Shown piece after piece: positions 33,420-43,600 of a DNA stretch of 54,523 nucleotides. Position numbers and translations under genes: made by a program. This DNA is from Tardiphaga sp. Lineage in GTDB: Bacteria > Pseudomonadota > Alphaproteobacteria > Rhizobiales > Xanthobacteraceae. How positions within the stretch are numbered: the first letter of the stretch is position 1; each line of letters starts with the position of its first letter. The notes under the pieces are model-generated. The model did no database searches. It saw nothing but the letters and a program-made list of their open reading frames with translations, and was not told where the DNA came from. The stretch is taken from assembly GCA_030147505.1 (NCBI GenBank), contig JASBVG010000056.1:1-54523 (forward strand), read 5' to 3'.

Positions 33420-34796
33420 CTACTGGTAGGTCGCCACGATATCAGCGACGGCGCGCTCGAGTTGCTGCGCCGTCGCGCATTGGCGAACGACATTGCAGAA
33501 GGTCGCATAACGCGGCATTTCGGAATCGCCGAAGCCCCAGCTCACGCGGCCTTCGGGATTGAGCCAGACGAGCCGCTTCGACCGCTCGCCGATCCGCCGC
33601 AGGATATCGGCACGCGGATCCAGATTGTTGCTGCGCGCATCGCCAAGCACGATCACCGTGGTCTGCGGCGTCACGGCGCTCATGAAGTCTTTTTCGAAAT
33701 CGGCGAAGGAACGGCCGTAGTCGGACGAGCCGTAGCCGACCGACGACATGATCTGCTTCATCGCCTCTTCGGGCTTGTTGTTCTCCAGCATGGCGCTGAC
33801 CTCGATCAGATTGCCGGAGAACGCGAAGGAGCGCACATCCGACACCACCTCGTGCAGGCTGTGGATCAGCAGCAGGAAGAAATCCGACACCTGCGCCACC
33901 GAGCCGGAAACGTCGCAGATGGCGACGATCTTCGGCTTGTCGCGATGGCGCCGCTTCCAGGCGGTGAGAAACGGCACCCCGCCCCAGGCGGCATTGCGGC
34001 GGATGGTACGACGGACGTCGAGATGGCCGCGGCGCTGTCGCTTGCGCGGCTTGCTGAAGCGTTCGCGCAGACGCCGCGCGATTTGCCGGATCAGCAGCCG
34101 CATCTGCGCGATCTGGCGCTGCTCCAGCCGCGCCATCGGCGCGTTGCGCAGGATCTCGTTGCGCAGCGCCTCCGTCTCTTCGCGGCCATAGAGCAGCAGC
34201 GCCTGCGACACCATTTCGCTGACCGTCTCGCGCAGGCTGCCGAGCCCGGCGGTGAGCCGTTCGGCATCGGCGGAATTGCTGGCATTCAGCGCGTCGATGT
34301 CGTCGCGCAATTGCGCGATCCCCAGCTGTTCGAGCACGCGGCTCGCAAACAGTCCGCGCTGGGTGAACACGCGGATATCGGTGAGGCCGGCAGCGTTGGC
34401 CGCATTTGACAGCGCGGCGGCAATGGCCGCGCGATCCTGGGCCAGCAACATCTGCGCGAGGGCGCCGAGTTCGGCCGAGGCCTGTCCCGATGCAGTTCCT
34501 TCGGCCGCGTCGGTACTGCTCCCGCTGGCCTCTTCGCCCGCGTCCTCCCGGTCGTCATTCGCAGCCTGAGGCTGCTCCAGATCAGGATAGGTGAAGAACG
34601 CATCGAAGCAGGCGGCGAGTGCAGCCTTCTCCTCACCGGATTTCGCCATGGTCAGCAACAGCGCATCGCGCAGGATCGCGCGATCGCCGGGGCCGACCTC
34701 GGCAGCGGCGCGCATGGCATCGATGCTTTCGGCGGGCGAGATTCTCACCCCGGCGCCGCGCGCCGCCCGGAAGAAACGATGCATCACCTCGCGCAT
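33420..34796 (-). CDS. CoxE-like VWA-domain protein
   Basis: 458 residues. The N-terminal half is helical and charged, with a low-complexity linker (DREDAGEEASGSSTDAAEGT). A basic stretch KPRKRQRRGHLDVRRTIRRN precedes a VWA domain with metal site DVSGSV and later VIVLGDARSNNLDPRA. This is the CoxE/VWA family that works with a MoxR ATPase as a chaperone pair. The gene follows the MoxR gene after three bases. No CO dehydrogenase genes are here, so the Cox name refers only to the family. Confidence 0.87.
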   Translation of the reverse strand: MREVMHRFFRAARGAGVRISPAESIDAMRAAAEVGPGDRAILRDALLLTMAKSGEEKAALAACFDAFFTYPDLEQPQAANDDREDAGEEASGSSTDAAEGTASGQASAELGALAQMLLAQDRAAIAAALSNAANAAGLTDIRVFTQRGLFASRVLEQLGIAQLRDDIDALNASNSADAERLTAGLGSLRETVSEMVSQALLLYGREETEALRNEILRNAPMARLEQRQIAQMRLLIRQIARRLRERFSKPRKRQRRGHLDVRRTIRRNAAWGGVPFLTAWKRRHRDKPKIVAICDVSGSVAQVSDFFLLLIHSLHEVVSDVRSFAFSGNLIEVSAMLENNKPEEAMKQIMSSVGYGSSDYGRSFADFEKDFMSAVTPQTTVIVLGDARSNNLDPRADILRRIGERSKRLVWLNPEGRVSWGFGDSEMPRYATFCNVVRQCATAQQLERAVADIVATYQ

Positions 34797-34799
34797 GGC

Positions 34800-35759
34800 C
34801 TAGCCGAACACCCCTTGCCGATCGAATCTTGCAACGAAGGTCGACACATTCGGCAGCGCCGCTTCGATATCGCCCTCGTATTTCAGCAGCACGTTGAGCG
34901 TGTCCTTGACCATCTCATGGCCGAGTTCGGCGGCGCCGAGCAGCACCAGCACCTTGGCCCAGTCGATAGTCTCGCTCACGGATGGCAGCTTCTTGAGATC
35001 CAGCGTGCGCACCTGATTGACGAAGCCGACAAGCTGCTTGCGCAGTGTGGCGGGAATGCCGGGCACACGGGTTTCCACGATGCGCTCTTCCAGCTTCGGC
35101 TCGGGAAAGCCGATATGCAGATGCAGGCACCGGCGCTTCAACGCGTCGCCGAGATCGCGCTCGCCATTCGACGTGAGGATCACCGTCGGCGGCACGATTG
35201 CGGCGATGGTGCCGAGTTCGGGAATCGTGACCTGGAAGTCCGACAGGATTTCGAGCAGCAGCGATTCGAACTCGGCATCGGACTTGTCGATCTCGTCGAT
35301 CAGCAGCACGCAGCCCTTCGGCTGTTCGAGTGCACGCAGCAACGGCCGCGGCTCGACGAATTCCTTGGAGAAGAACACGTCGCCAAATGCATGAAGCTGA
35401 TCGAGCGCCTTGGCGAGCGTATCGGCGCCGCCCAGCACTTCGCCGAGCTTGTCCTTCAGGATCTGCGTGTAGAGCAGCTGCTTGGCATATTTCCACTCAT
35501 ACAGCGCCTTGGCCTCGTCGAGGCCCTCGTAGCACTGCATGCGGATCATCTCGAGGCCGCGGGAGGCTGCGATGGCCTTGGCGAGTTCGGTCTTGCCGAC
35601 ACCGGCCGGGCCCTCGACCAGGATCGGTTTCTCGATCTTTTCGGCGAGATAGACGGCGGTGGAAATCTGCCGGCTGGCAATGTAGCCGGCAGAGGCCAGC
35701 CCGCGTTCAACGGCTTCGATCGATGCGGACGAACTGATGGTCTCGGCCAAGCGCTTCAC
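34800..35759 (-). CDS. MoxR-family AAA ATPase
   Basis: 319 residues with Walker A GPAGVGKTE (residues 50-58), Walker B VLLIDEIDKSD and ILTSNGERDLGDALKRRC (sensor 1 and arginine finger region). It belongs to the MoxR branch paired with CoxE-type VWA proteins, which remodel or load metal into enzyme complexes. The VWA partner follows directly, so the two are surely co-expressed. The client protein cannot be deduced from the surroundings. Confidence 0.9.
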   Translation of the reverse strand: MKRLAETISSSASIEAVERGLASAGYIASRQISTAVYLAEKIEKPILVEGPAGVGKTELAKAIAASRGLEMIRMQCYEGLDEAKALYEWKYAKQLLYTQILKDKLGEVLGGADTLAKALDQLHAFGDVFFSKEFVEPRPLLRALEQPKGCVLLIDEIDKSDAEFESLLLEILSDFQVTIPELGTIAAIVPPTVILTSNGERDLGDALKRRCLHLHIGFPEPKLEERIVETRVPGIPATLRKQLVGFVNQVRTLDLKKLPSVSETIDWAKVLVLLGAAELGHEMVKDTLNVLLKYEGDIEAALPNVSTFVARFDRQGVFG

Positions 35760-35860
35760 TCCGGATTTCGCATGCTGGAATAAGCCGCACGGACGGCGAT
35801 CCAGCTTTCCGTTGTGCTACGTCGTTCAGCCCGCGAGGTCCAGCGCCGCCGGCGGAAGGC

Positions 35861-36619
35861 TCACTTGCGGCTGCTGGATGCCTGGCAGTTGAGCGCCTTG
35901 CGGTATCCGGCAGCGCGGGCGTCGTCCTCGCTGCAGAACCAGCGATCCGGCTTCGGCTGGGTGGCGTAGTTCTGACATTGCGGGATCAGATAGACGCCGA
36001 CATTCCCGGTGAGCTTGGCCCGGCGAACCTGCTTCGCACGGATGTTGCAGCCGGAGGGCATGGCGAGATCGGCCGGGAACAGAGCCGCGCGCAGGGCCTT
36101 CTCATTGGCCGGCGGACAGGATGCGCCTTGCAGTTTGGCATCCGTGGCCTTGGCACGGAAATCGGCTGGCGCGACGAAACAGCCTCGCCACAGTCCCTGC
36201 CGCCTGTCGCGCGCGACCGCCGCGATGGCCTGGACGTTCGCTTTGGCGCCAGCTTTGGCCGGCGCTTCGATGCCGATGCCATAGCCCGACTGGACCACCG
36301 CCTGATTGAGGCTTTGCGCCTCACCGGCGACGGTGCAAATCCCGGCCCGGCGGTTCTTGGCGATCTTGTCCTCACCGAGGTCTTCGCAGCGGACCTCGCG
36401 CTTGTTGATGAGCTTGGTCAGCCAGTCACGCGCCTCGGCGCCGCAGGCCCAGTTATCGGCGTGCTCGTCAACACAGGGCTGATCCATCTCCGGCGCATCG
36501 ACCCCCACGAGCTTGTAGGCGACATTGCCGATCTGGATGGTGTCGCCGTCCTTGACGACGGCCTCCGCGGCGAGAGCAGGACTGGTCAGCAACAACAGCA
36601 ACAAGGGCAGAATGCGCAT
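35861..36619 (-). CDS. Secreted thermonuclease-like protein with C-terminal sunset-type domain
   Basis: 252 residues, signal peptide MRILPLLLLLLTSPALA. Residues ~20-150 form a staphylococcal nuclease-like domain: KDGDTIQIGNVAYKLVGVDA-PE has the two Asp and the Glu of the active site, and NRRAGICTV supplies the second Arg. The first catalytic Arg (Arg35 of the S. aureus enzyme) is replaced by Lys36. The C-terminal part GNVGVYLIPQCQNYATQPKP followed by WFCSEDDARAAGYRKA resembles the small sunset/Ada-like metal-binding module found after such nucleases. Multiple Cys suit an exported protein. Nuclease activity is plausible but not assured. Confidence 0.8.
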   Translation of the reverse strand: MRILPLLLLLLTSPALAAEAVVKDGDTIQIGNVAYKLVGVDAPEMDQPCVDEHADNWACGAEARDWLTKLINKREVRCEDLGEDKIAKNRRAGICTVAGEAQSLNQAVVQSGYGIGIEAPAKAGAKANVQAIAAVARDRRQGLWRGCFVAPADFRAKATDAKLQGASCPPANEKALRAALFPADLAMPSGCNIRAKQVRRAKLTGNVGVYLIPQCQNYATQPKPDRWFCSEDDARAAGYRKALNCQASSSRK

Positions 36620-36692
36620 CGATCTCGCCTCGAACGGAACGGGATCAGTCCTATCGCAGCGTTTCAGCCTGCGAAAGAGACATCATGCGCAG

Positions 36693-37592
36693 TCATGCCG
36701 CGACGAGCAGCGCCACGCCGGCCACGATCAGCACCACGCCCGACACTTCACGCGCGGAGAGCGGTTGCTTGAACGAGTAGTAGGCCACAGCCTGCGCGAA
36801 CAGCACCTCGACCAGCGCCAGCGTGCGCACATTTGCGGCGGCCGTAAGGGCGAAGGCGAGAAACCAGAACTGCGAGGCCGCAGCACCGGCAAAACCGGCC
36901 AGCATGGACGGACGCCACAGGCCGAGAATGTTGCGCAGGATCATCGGTTCGCGCAGCAGCAGATAGATGGTGAGGATCGCCGTCTGCACGAACAGCGACC
37001 AGGCCAGCGCATAGGACGCTGCCGTGACGAAACTCACATCGGGCACCGCGATGATGGCGCCGCGGAAGCCGACGGCGGAGAGCGCGAAACCGGCGGCTGC
37101 GACGAGGCCGAGAACCGTCGGCCTGATGCTGCCGAGTTCGCGCGCCGCCCCCGGCCGCAGCGCGGTGACGACCACGCCGGCGGTCGCGATCAGGATCGCC
37201 ACCACGCGCAAGACCGTCAGGTGATCGCCGAGAAACACGAAGCCGAAGATCGCGGTCTGGATCGCCTCGGTCTTGAGATAGGCCGTGGTGACCACGAAGG
37301 AGTGCTCGTTCATCGCCGCCAGCATCAGCCCGGTGGCGAAGATCTGGCTCAACGCACCGAGCAGCAGCCACGGCCAGAACTCCGTGGTCGGCCACGACAC
37401 CCGGTCGCCGGTCGTGGCGATGACGACGGCAAAGAACACCAGCGAGAATGGGAAGCCGAACAGGAAGCGGATGTTCGTCGCGCCCCATGTGCCAAGCGGC
37501 CCGGTGAGCGAACGCTGCATGGCGTTGCGCGCCACCTGCCCGAGCGAGGCGATGATGGTGAAAGGAATCCAGAGCGAGGCGACGGTGAACAT
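36693..37592 (-). CDS. EamA/DMT-family transporter
   Basis: 299 residues with ten hydrophobic segments in two EamA halves, typical of drug/metabolite exporters. The first half ends with FLGDHLTVLRVVAILIATAG and the second with YSFKQPLSAREVSGVVLIVA, the repeated signature before the fifth helix of each half. Inner-membrane location is expected. The gene lies downstream of the autotransporter gene on the same strand (95 bases between) and upstream of the nuclease gene. The exported compound is unknown. Confidence 0.83.
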   Translation of the reverse strand: MFTVASLWIPFTIIASLGQVARNAMQRSLTGPLGTWGATNIRFLFGFPFSLVFFAVVIATTGDRVSWPTTEFWPWLLLGALSQIFATGLMLAAMNEHSFVVTTAYLKTEAIQTAIFGFVFLGDHLTVLRVVAILIATAGVVVTALRPGAARELGSIRPTVLGLVAAAGFALSAVGFRGAIIAVPDVSFVTAASYALAWSLFVQTAILTIYLLLREPMILRNILGLWRPSMLAGFAGAAASQFWFLAFALTAAANVRTLALVEVLFAQAVAYYSFKQPLSAREVSGVVLIVAGVALLVAA

Positions 37593-37687
37593 GAGGCAGG
37601 TGGGGTCCGCGTGCGATGGCGCGGAACCTGACCGGGGAGCGCCGCCGGGTCAAGCGACCTGCGCCCATGCCTGCGATGCGCACGCCG

Positions 37688-40600
37688 CTACCAGGTGAAG
37701 CGCACGACACCCTTGCCCGCATGACTGCGCGTGACGTTCGAGAACTCACCCTCATAGGTCGCGGCGAATGACAGGCCGCTTGCCAGCATCACCTCGGCGC
37801 TCGCACTGGTCAGCGCAGCGTCCGGCGCCATCGCGGCGCCGTTGACGATGAAGCTTGCACCGGGCAGCGCCTGGAACGATGCCTGGGCGAGGCGGTCGCG
37901 GTTGAAGTCATGCGCCCAGGCGGCGCGGCCGCGGAGCGTGAGCACGGCCTGATCGAAGGCAAAGGACCTGTCGGCACGCAGGCCGAGTTCGCTCCGGGTG
38001 GCCGTGACATTGCGCCCGCTGTAGCTCAGCGCGAAATTATCGGCACCGGAGACAAGCGTTTCCGCATAGGCGGGCAGATCGATATTGGTGACCTGTCCGG
38101 CCGCATAGGGCGTCATACCGATGCCGCCAAGCCACGAGAGCACGCTGCGATGACCCGCCTCGACGCGCGCCGAGAAGGCATGCGCGGTGAAATTCGCGCG
38201 CAACCGGTCGGCATCGACGATCGTCACCAGCCGGTCCGTGGTGACGTTCTGCCAGCCATAAGCCAGCGCGCCGGTGAGATAGGCCGCGCCTTCGTGATGG
38301 CGAATGAAGCCGCCGATCTGGAACAGGTCCGAACGGCCGGCGCCGAGATTGTCCGAGAGGCCGAAACTGGTGCCGCCGCCGGCCATGGCAAAACCGGCCA
38401 GCGTCTGCGGCGACAACCAGGTATCGGCACCGACAGCGACGCCGCCGATCCGGCTGCTGCTATTGTGCGAGCCGACGACCGTATTGCCGTCCGTCGTCTG
38501 CCCGCCGCCGAAGCCGGCGGCCCAGACGTTCCAGCGCGACTCGAAGCTCGGAATGGCAGGCACGGCCTTGTTGATCGCACCATGAGCATCGCGCCAGGAC
38601 GCCGAAGGGCTCGTGGCAGCAAAGGCATCCGGCTGCACCCGCTGCGTTGCCAGACCGCGATTGGCCGCAAAGGGATCGGTCATGACGCCCATGAACTGCG
38701 TCATCGCTTGCACGGTGCTCTGCTGCACACTCGTCGAGAGTTCACCCGATGCCTGCGTCAGGTCCTCCGGCACCATGGCGCCGAGCACATAGGGAATGCC
38801 GCCATGAGCGCCGAAATAGCTGTTCAGCGAGGTGGCGATATTGTTCTGGTTGATGTTGAGACCGGTCAATTTCAGATCGACATTGAGATAGACGTTCTGT
38901 GCATCGTAGCTCAGCGATGTCACGAATGACGGCGGCTCGTCGCTATAGATATCTCCCCTGAATGTGCCGGCGACACCGCCGGCAGCATTCAGGATCGTAT
39001 AGCGCTCGCGCACATAGGCGGCGGGATCGAAACTGACACGCACCATCGCCGCGCCCAGCGTCGCAGTCCCCGTGACATTGGTGCGATCCGCCGCCGCGCC
39101 GGAGACCTCGACCATGTAGCTCGCGGCCGATGCGAAAGTGAGATTGCCTTGGACGGTGAGCAAACCGACCGAATTGCCCGGCGACAGCATGCCACCATCG
39201 GCAATCCGCGTCGCACCGACGGTGCCGTTGCCGCCAAGCGTCGCGCCGCGTTCGACGCTCACCAGCGACGACGAGGCGATCGAACCGTTGACGCTGAGCG
39301 TGCCCGCCTTGACGTCGGTAGCTCCGGTATAGCTGCTGAGACCATCGAGCCGTGTGATGCCTGGCCCGTCCTGCGTGAACGACCCTGTGCCGGAAATGGC
39401 GCCTGCCAATGTCAGCAGCCCGTCGCGCTTCGCGACCAGCGCGCCATTGTTGACGACATCTCCGACAATCGAGCCCGTCAGCCCGCCATCGCCGATCTGC
39501 AGGACGCCCCGGGTGATCTCCGTGCCGCCACGATAGGAGTTTTCGGCAGTGAGAATCACCGTGCCAGTGCCCACCTGCCGGAACATGCCGCTGCCCGAGA
39601 TCGTGCCGCCGAATGTATAGATGTCGGAGCGAAAGATCTGGAGCCGGCCATTATTGACGACATCGCCGGAGATGGAGCCCGCCGTGCCGCCGGTGCCGAG
39701 TTGCAGCGTTCCGCCGGAGATCAGCGTACCGCCCCTGTAGGTGCTGTCGCCGGAGAGAGCCGTCAGACCACTCCCCTTCTGCACGAGTGCGCCATCGCCG
39801 GAGATCACGCCACCGTAAAACAGGGTGTCGGATCGATTGACGGCGAGCACGCCGCGATTGCTGAAATCGCCGGTCAGGTTGCCCGTGGTGCCGCCGTTGC
39901 CGATCTGCAGCGTGCCGGCCGCAATCGTCGTACCGCCGCCATAGCTGTTGTTGCCAGCCAGAACGAGCGTGCCCCAACCATCCTTCGTCAGTGCACCGGT
40001 GCCCGACACCGTGCCCGTGGTCGTATAGGTCGTCCCGAACAGCGTCTCGATCGCCGCATTGCCCGTGAGCGCGATGTTGCGCGTCGATGTGATATCGCCC
40101 AGCGTCAGCAGCCTGCCGCCCGCCAGGGCGAGTCCGCCGCTGCCGAGATTGGCGTCCGCCGATATGGCGACGGCGCCGCCCGAGACGGTGGTGCCACCCG
40201 TATAGGTGTTGGTGCCGGACAGCAGCAGCGTGCCGCTTCCCGTTTTGACCAGACTGCCGCCAATGCCGGTGATCGTGCTGGCGATTACCGTGTCGGCAGA
40301 CTGGTTGAGCGTCAGTCGCGCACTGGAAAGTGCGATCTCGCCGCCGAGGCCGATCAGCGAATTCGTCGTGCTGTCGTAACCGTTGAGATCGAGCTTGCCG
40401 CCATAGACGATGACATCGCTGCCATTGGGCAGCGCGCCGAAATTGCCGAGCGTCAGCGTACCCGCCTCGAGCATCAGACCACCGGTCCAGCTGTTCACGC
40501 TGGTCAGAACCAGCTCACCGGCCCCGTTTTTGATCAGGCTGCCGGCACCGGAGACCGTACCGGTCAACAGGAGCGTCGTCGCCGAATCCGTGTTGATTTC

Positions 40601-43600
40601 GCCGATCCCGAGCAGCGACAGGTTGCGCCCCGAAGTGAAGCTGCCTGTCGTGTGCAGGATGCCGTTGTCGAAGATCAGCCCACCCGCCGCGCCGCCGAGA
40701 TTGTCATCCTGCGAGATCTGCAACGTGCCGCCGCTGATCGTGGTCCCGCCCGTGTAAGAGTTCGAACCGGAAAGCACGAGCGTGCCGCCGCCGCTCTTGT
40801 TGATACCGCCGGCGCCGACGATCACCGCCGAGATCGTCGCGCGCTCCCCCGAAAGAACGCGCACCTCACCGATGCCATCGGTGCCGGCGAGCGATGTCGG
40901 CCGCAGCTCACCCGTCCCCTGCGCGATATCGTAGACACCGCCGACGAATTGCAGCCCGTAGAATTTCTGCGTTCCCTCCACCGTGACCGTACCACCCGGC
41001 CCGTTGAAGACGCCGTAGATCGATCCCCATTGCGTATTGGCGATGCCGCCGAGATCGAACCAGTTGTTGTTGGTCGCGTTCCACGTCCCGCTGCCGCCGG
41101 CCACGCCGCTCGACGCGTCGTCCCATCGCTGCAGGATATCCGTCCCGTTCGGCTTGGCCACGAGATCGATAACATGGGCGCGCGAACTGTCGATCGCATA
41201 GGTGACGGGAAACAATCCCGAAATCGGCGGCTGCTGTCCGATGCTCAAGCCGGAAATCGATGAATTTCCGGAATAGTTGATCATGCGATAGTAACCGACC
41301 GGCGGCTCCCCGGTGGCACTGATGTTGAACGCGACATCGTGGAGCGCGACGTCGCCATTCACCCGGACCGACGTCGAGGTGTTGGAGGCTGCGCTGGAGA
41401 AATGCCCGAGATTGAAATCGAAACTGCTGCCGGCCACCATCGAGAGGCTGCCGTTCATCGTCAGATGGCCGCTGCCGTCGGGCGCCAGCGTGCCGCCGCT
41501 CAGGACGGTCGTGCTGCCCACCGAGCCGTTTCCGGTCAGCCTGCCGCCCAGATCTGCCGTGACGGTGCCGCCGATCTGTCCCGTCACGCGTAAGGTGGAG
41601 TCGAGAATCTCCGTCGTTCCGGAGAAGCCGGCGCTGCGACCGGACAGAATCGTGGTGCCACCGAGGACATTGATCGCACCATTGCCGCCGATCGCATTGT
41701 TGAAGAGATAGTCGCCGCTCGTATGGTTGAAATTGAGCGTACTGCCTTGCGCGAGATCGACCGGACCTGTCACGGCACCCGGCGCCAGAGCCGCTGAGCC
41801 GGCCTCGGATCCGATATTCAGTTCGCCACTGACGCCACTTGCGCCCACCTGAATGTCCCGCGCCCTGGCGGTGCCGCCATTGCTCACTGTGAGCGAACCG
41901 ACAGACGCCGCCCCGATCTTCAAGGTCTGGGCATCGAGGACCGACCCCGCTCCATTGATCTTCACGGCACCATGGGTGACGTAGGATGTATCGTTGCCGA
42001 TCGAAGCGGTGGCTGCGGTCACATGCATGCCATCGGCAATCAGCAACGAACCGTTGCCGCGGTAACCGATAAACAAATTGGTATTGAGCCAGGATGCGCC
42101 CGAACCGGCAACGGTGACATTGGCGTCGGTGCCGCTGTCATAGCCGACATAACCATTGGCCGTCGTCAGTCTGGCTCCGCTGGCGAAACTCAATGTGCCG
42201 GCATTGACGCGCAGATCGCCGGCGAAGGATGTCGATATGCCCGAAAGCGCCCAGCCGGCGTCACCATTCTTTTCCAGCGCCGAGAAGCCACGATACTTGG
42301 TGCCGAGCGCGGAGAGGTCGAAAGTCCCGTCCTGTGAACCACCCAGCGCCAGGATATTGGGATTGCTCGTATCGAGACCGACGACGACATCGCCGGCGAT
42401 GTTCGAACCGGACCACAGTTCGAGCCTGTTGCCGCCGCCGGTGAACAGAATCGCTGCCGCACGCGATCCGTCGACATTGCGCCCGCCCTCGATCGTCCCG
42501 GCCGATACGACCGTGATGCCGGCGCTCTGGCCGAAGATGCCGGCTCCCCCCGCTCCATTCGCGCCGGCGTGACCGCTGCTTCCATTGCCGAGCTCCCATC
42601 CGCCGCCGCCCGGGCCCGCGGCGCCGCCGATTCCGGCATCGCCGCCTTGCACAAGTCCACCGCGGTCGACGCGTACGGTGCCGGGTGTCGCCATCACGAC
42701 GCCATTGCCGCCGTTGCCGCCGGCACCGCCATTGCCACCATTGCCGCCGGATACGCCCTGGCCTCCCGATCCGCCGGCCCCGCCGCCACCGGCCGCTCCG
42801 CCGAGCACCGAAGCGCCGCTTTCAATGACCGTCATGCGCGCTCGCGAGACGACAATGCCGGCACCACCGTTCCCGCCATTGCCACCGCTGCCGCCGTCGC
42901 CCCCGACGCCACCATCGGTCGCAGTCGTGATGCAGGGTGGCTGTCCGCCGGGACAGTAGTTGCCGATCGCATCGGGCGCGCCCGTGCCGCCGCCGCCGCC
43001 AGCGCCACCCCAGCCGCCGAGACCGCCCCGGATCACCGGCGCGAGCACGTCCAGAGTGTCGCCGCCGGAGAAGAGACCTATGCCGCCGCCGCCGCCGCCT
43101 CCTCCACCTCCACCTCCGCCGCCGTAGCCGGGCGACATGAAGAGGCCATAGAAGGCCAGCACGCCATCGCCGCCACTCGCACCGACACTGCCATAGCCGC
43201 CTTTGCCGCCCGCGATGAACTGGTTGCCGGGAACGAACGACCCGCTGAAGATCGCGCCGGTGCCGCCGCCTCCTCCACCGCCGCCGCTGCCGCCGTCATG
43301 ACCCATTCCGTGAAACCAGTTGGTCCCATCGGCGCCTTTGCCTTTCTCCGGAAACAAACCGTATTGCCCCATAAGGCCCTGGATATCGCCCCCCTGGAGC
43401 TGTGCGCCACTGTAGCCCGGCGCGCCGCCCTGGCCGCCGAGTCCCCCGCCCTTGGCATGCGCACCGCTGCCACCCTTGCCGCCATTGCCGATATCAGCAT
43501 CTTTCGGGTGCTGCTTGTCGGCGTCCCTGCCGCCGCCACCGCCGCCTCCGCCGCCATTGGCCGGGTCGATCCCGCCGCCTGCCCCGCCCGCCTGCGGACT

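Noticed and set aside
33420..35759. CO dehydrogenase (cox) cluster
   Set aside because: Only the VWA/MoxR chaperone pair is present; no coxSLM subunit or molybdopterin gene lies near, so the pair is treated as a general chaperone.
39149..41263. Open frame of 704 codons on the + strand inside the autotransporter gene
   Set aside because: It is antisense to the PATR repeats and has no ribosome site, signal or recognisable domain. Long antisense frames are expected in GC-rich repeats.
42585..42959. Pro-rich open frame on the + strand
   Set aside because: It is the mirror of the glycine-rich codons of the autotransporter (GGC read as GCC/CCG) and has no independent support.
42550..43600. CRISPR-like or tandem-repeat array
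   Set aside because: The repetitive look comes from GGC/GGT/AAC codons of the glycine-rich domain; there are no regular repeats with unique spacers, and none elsewhere in the window.
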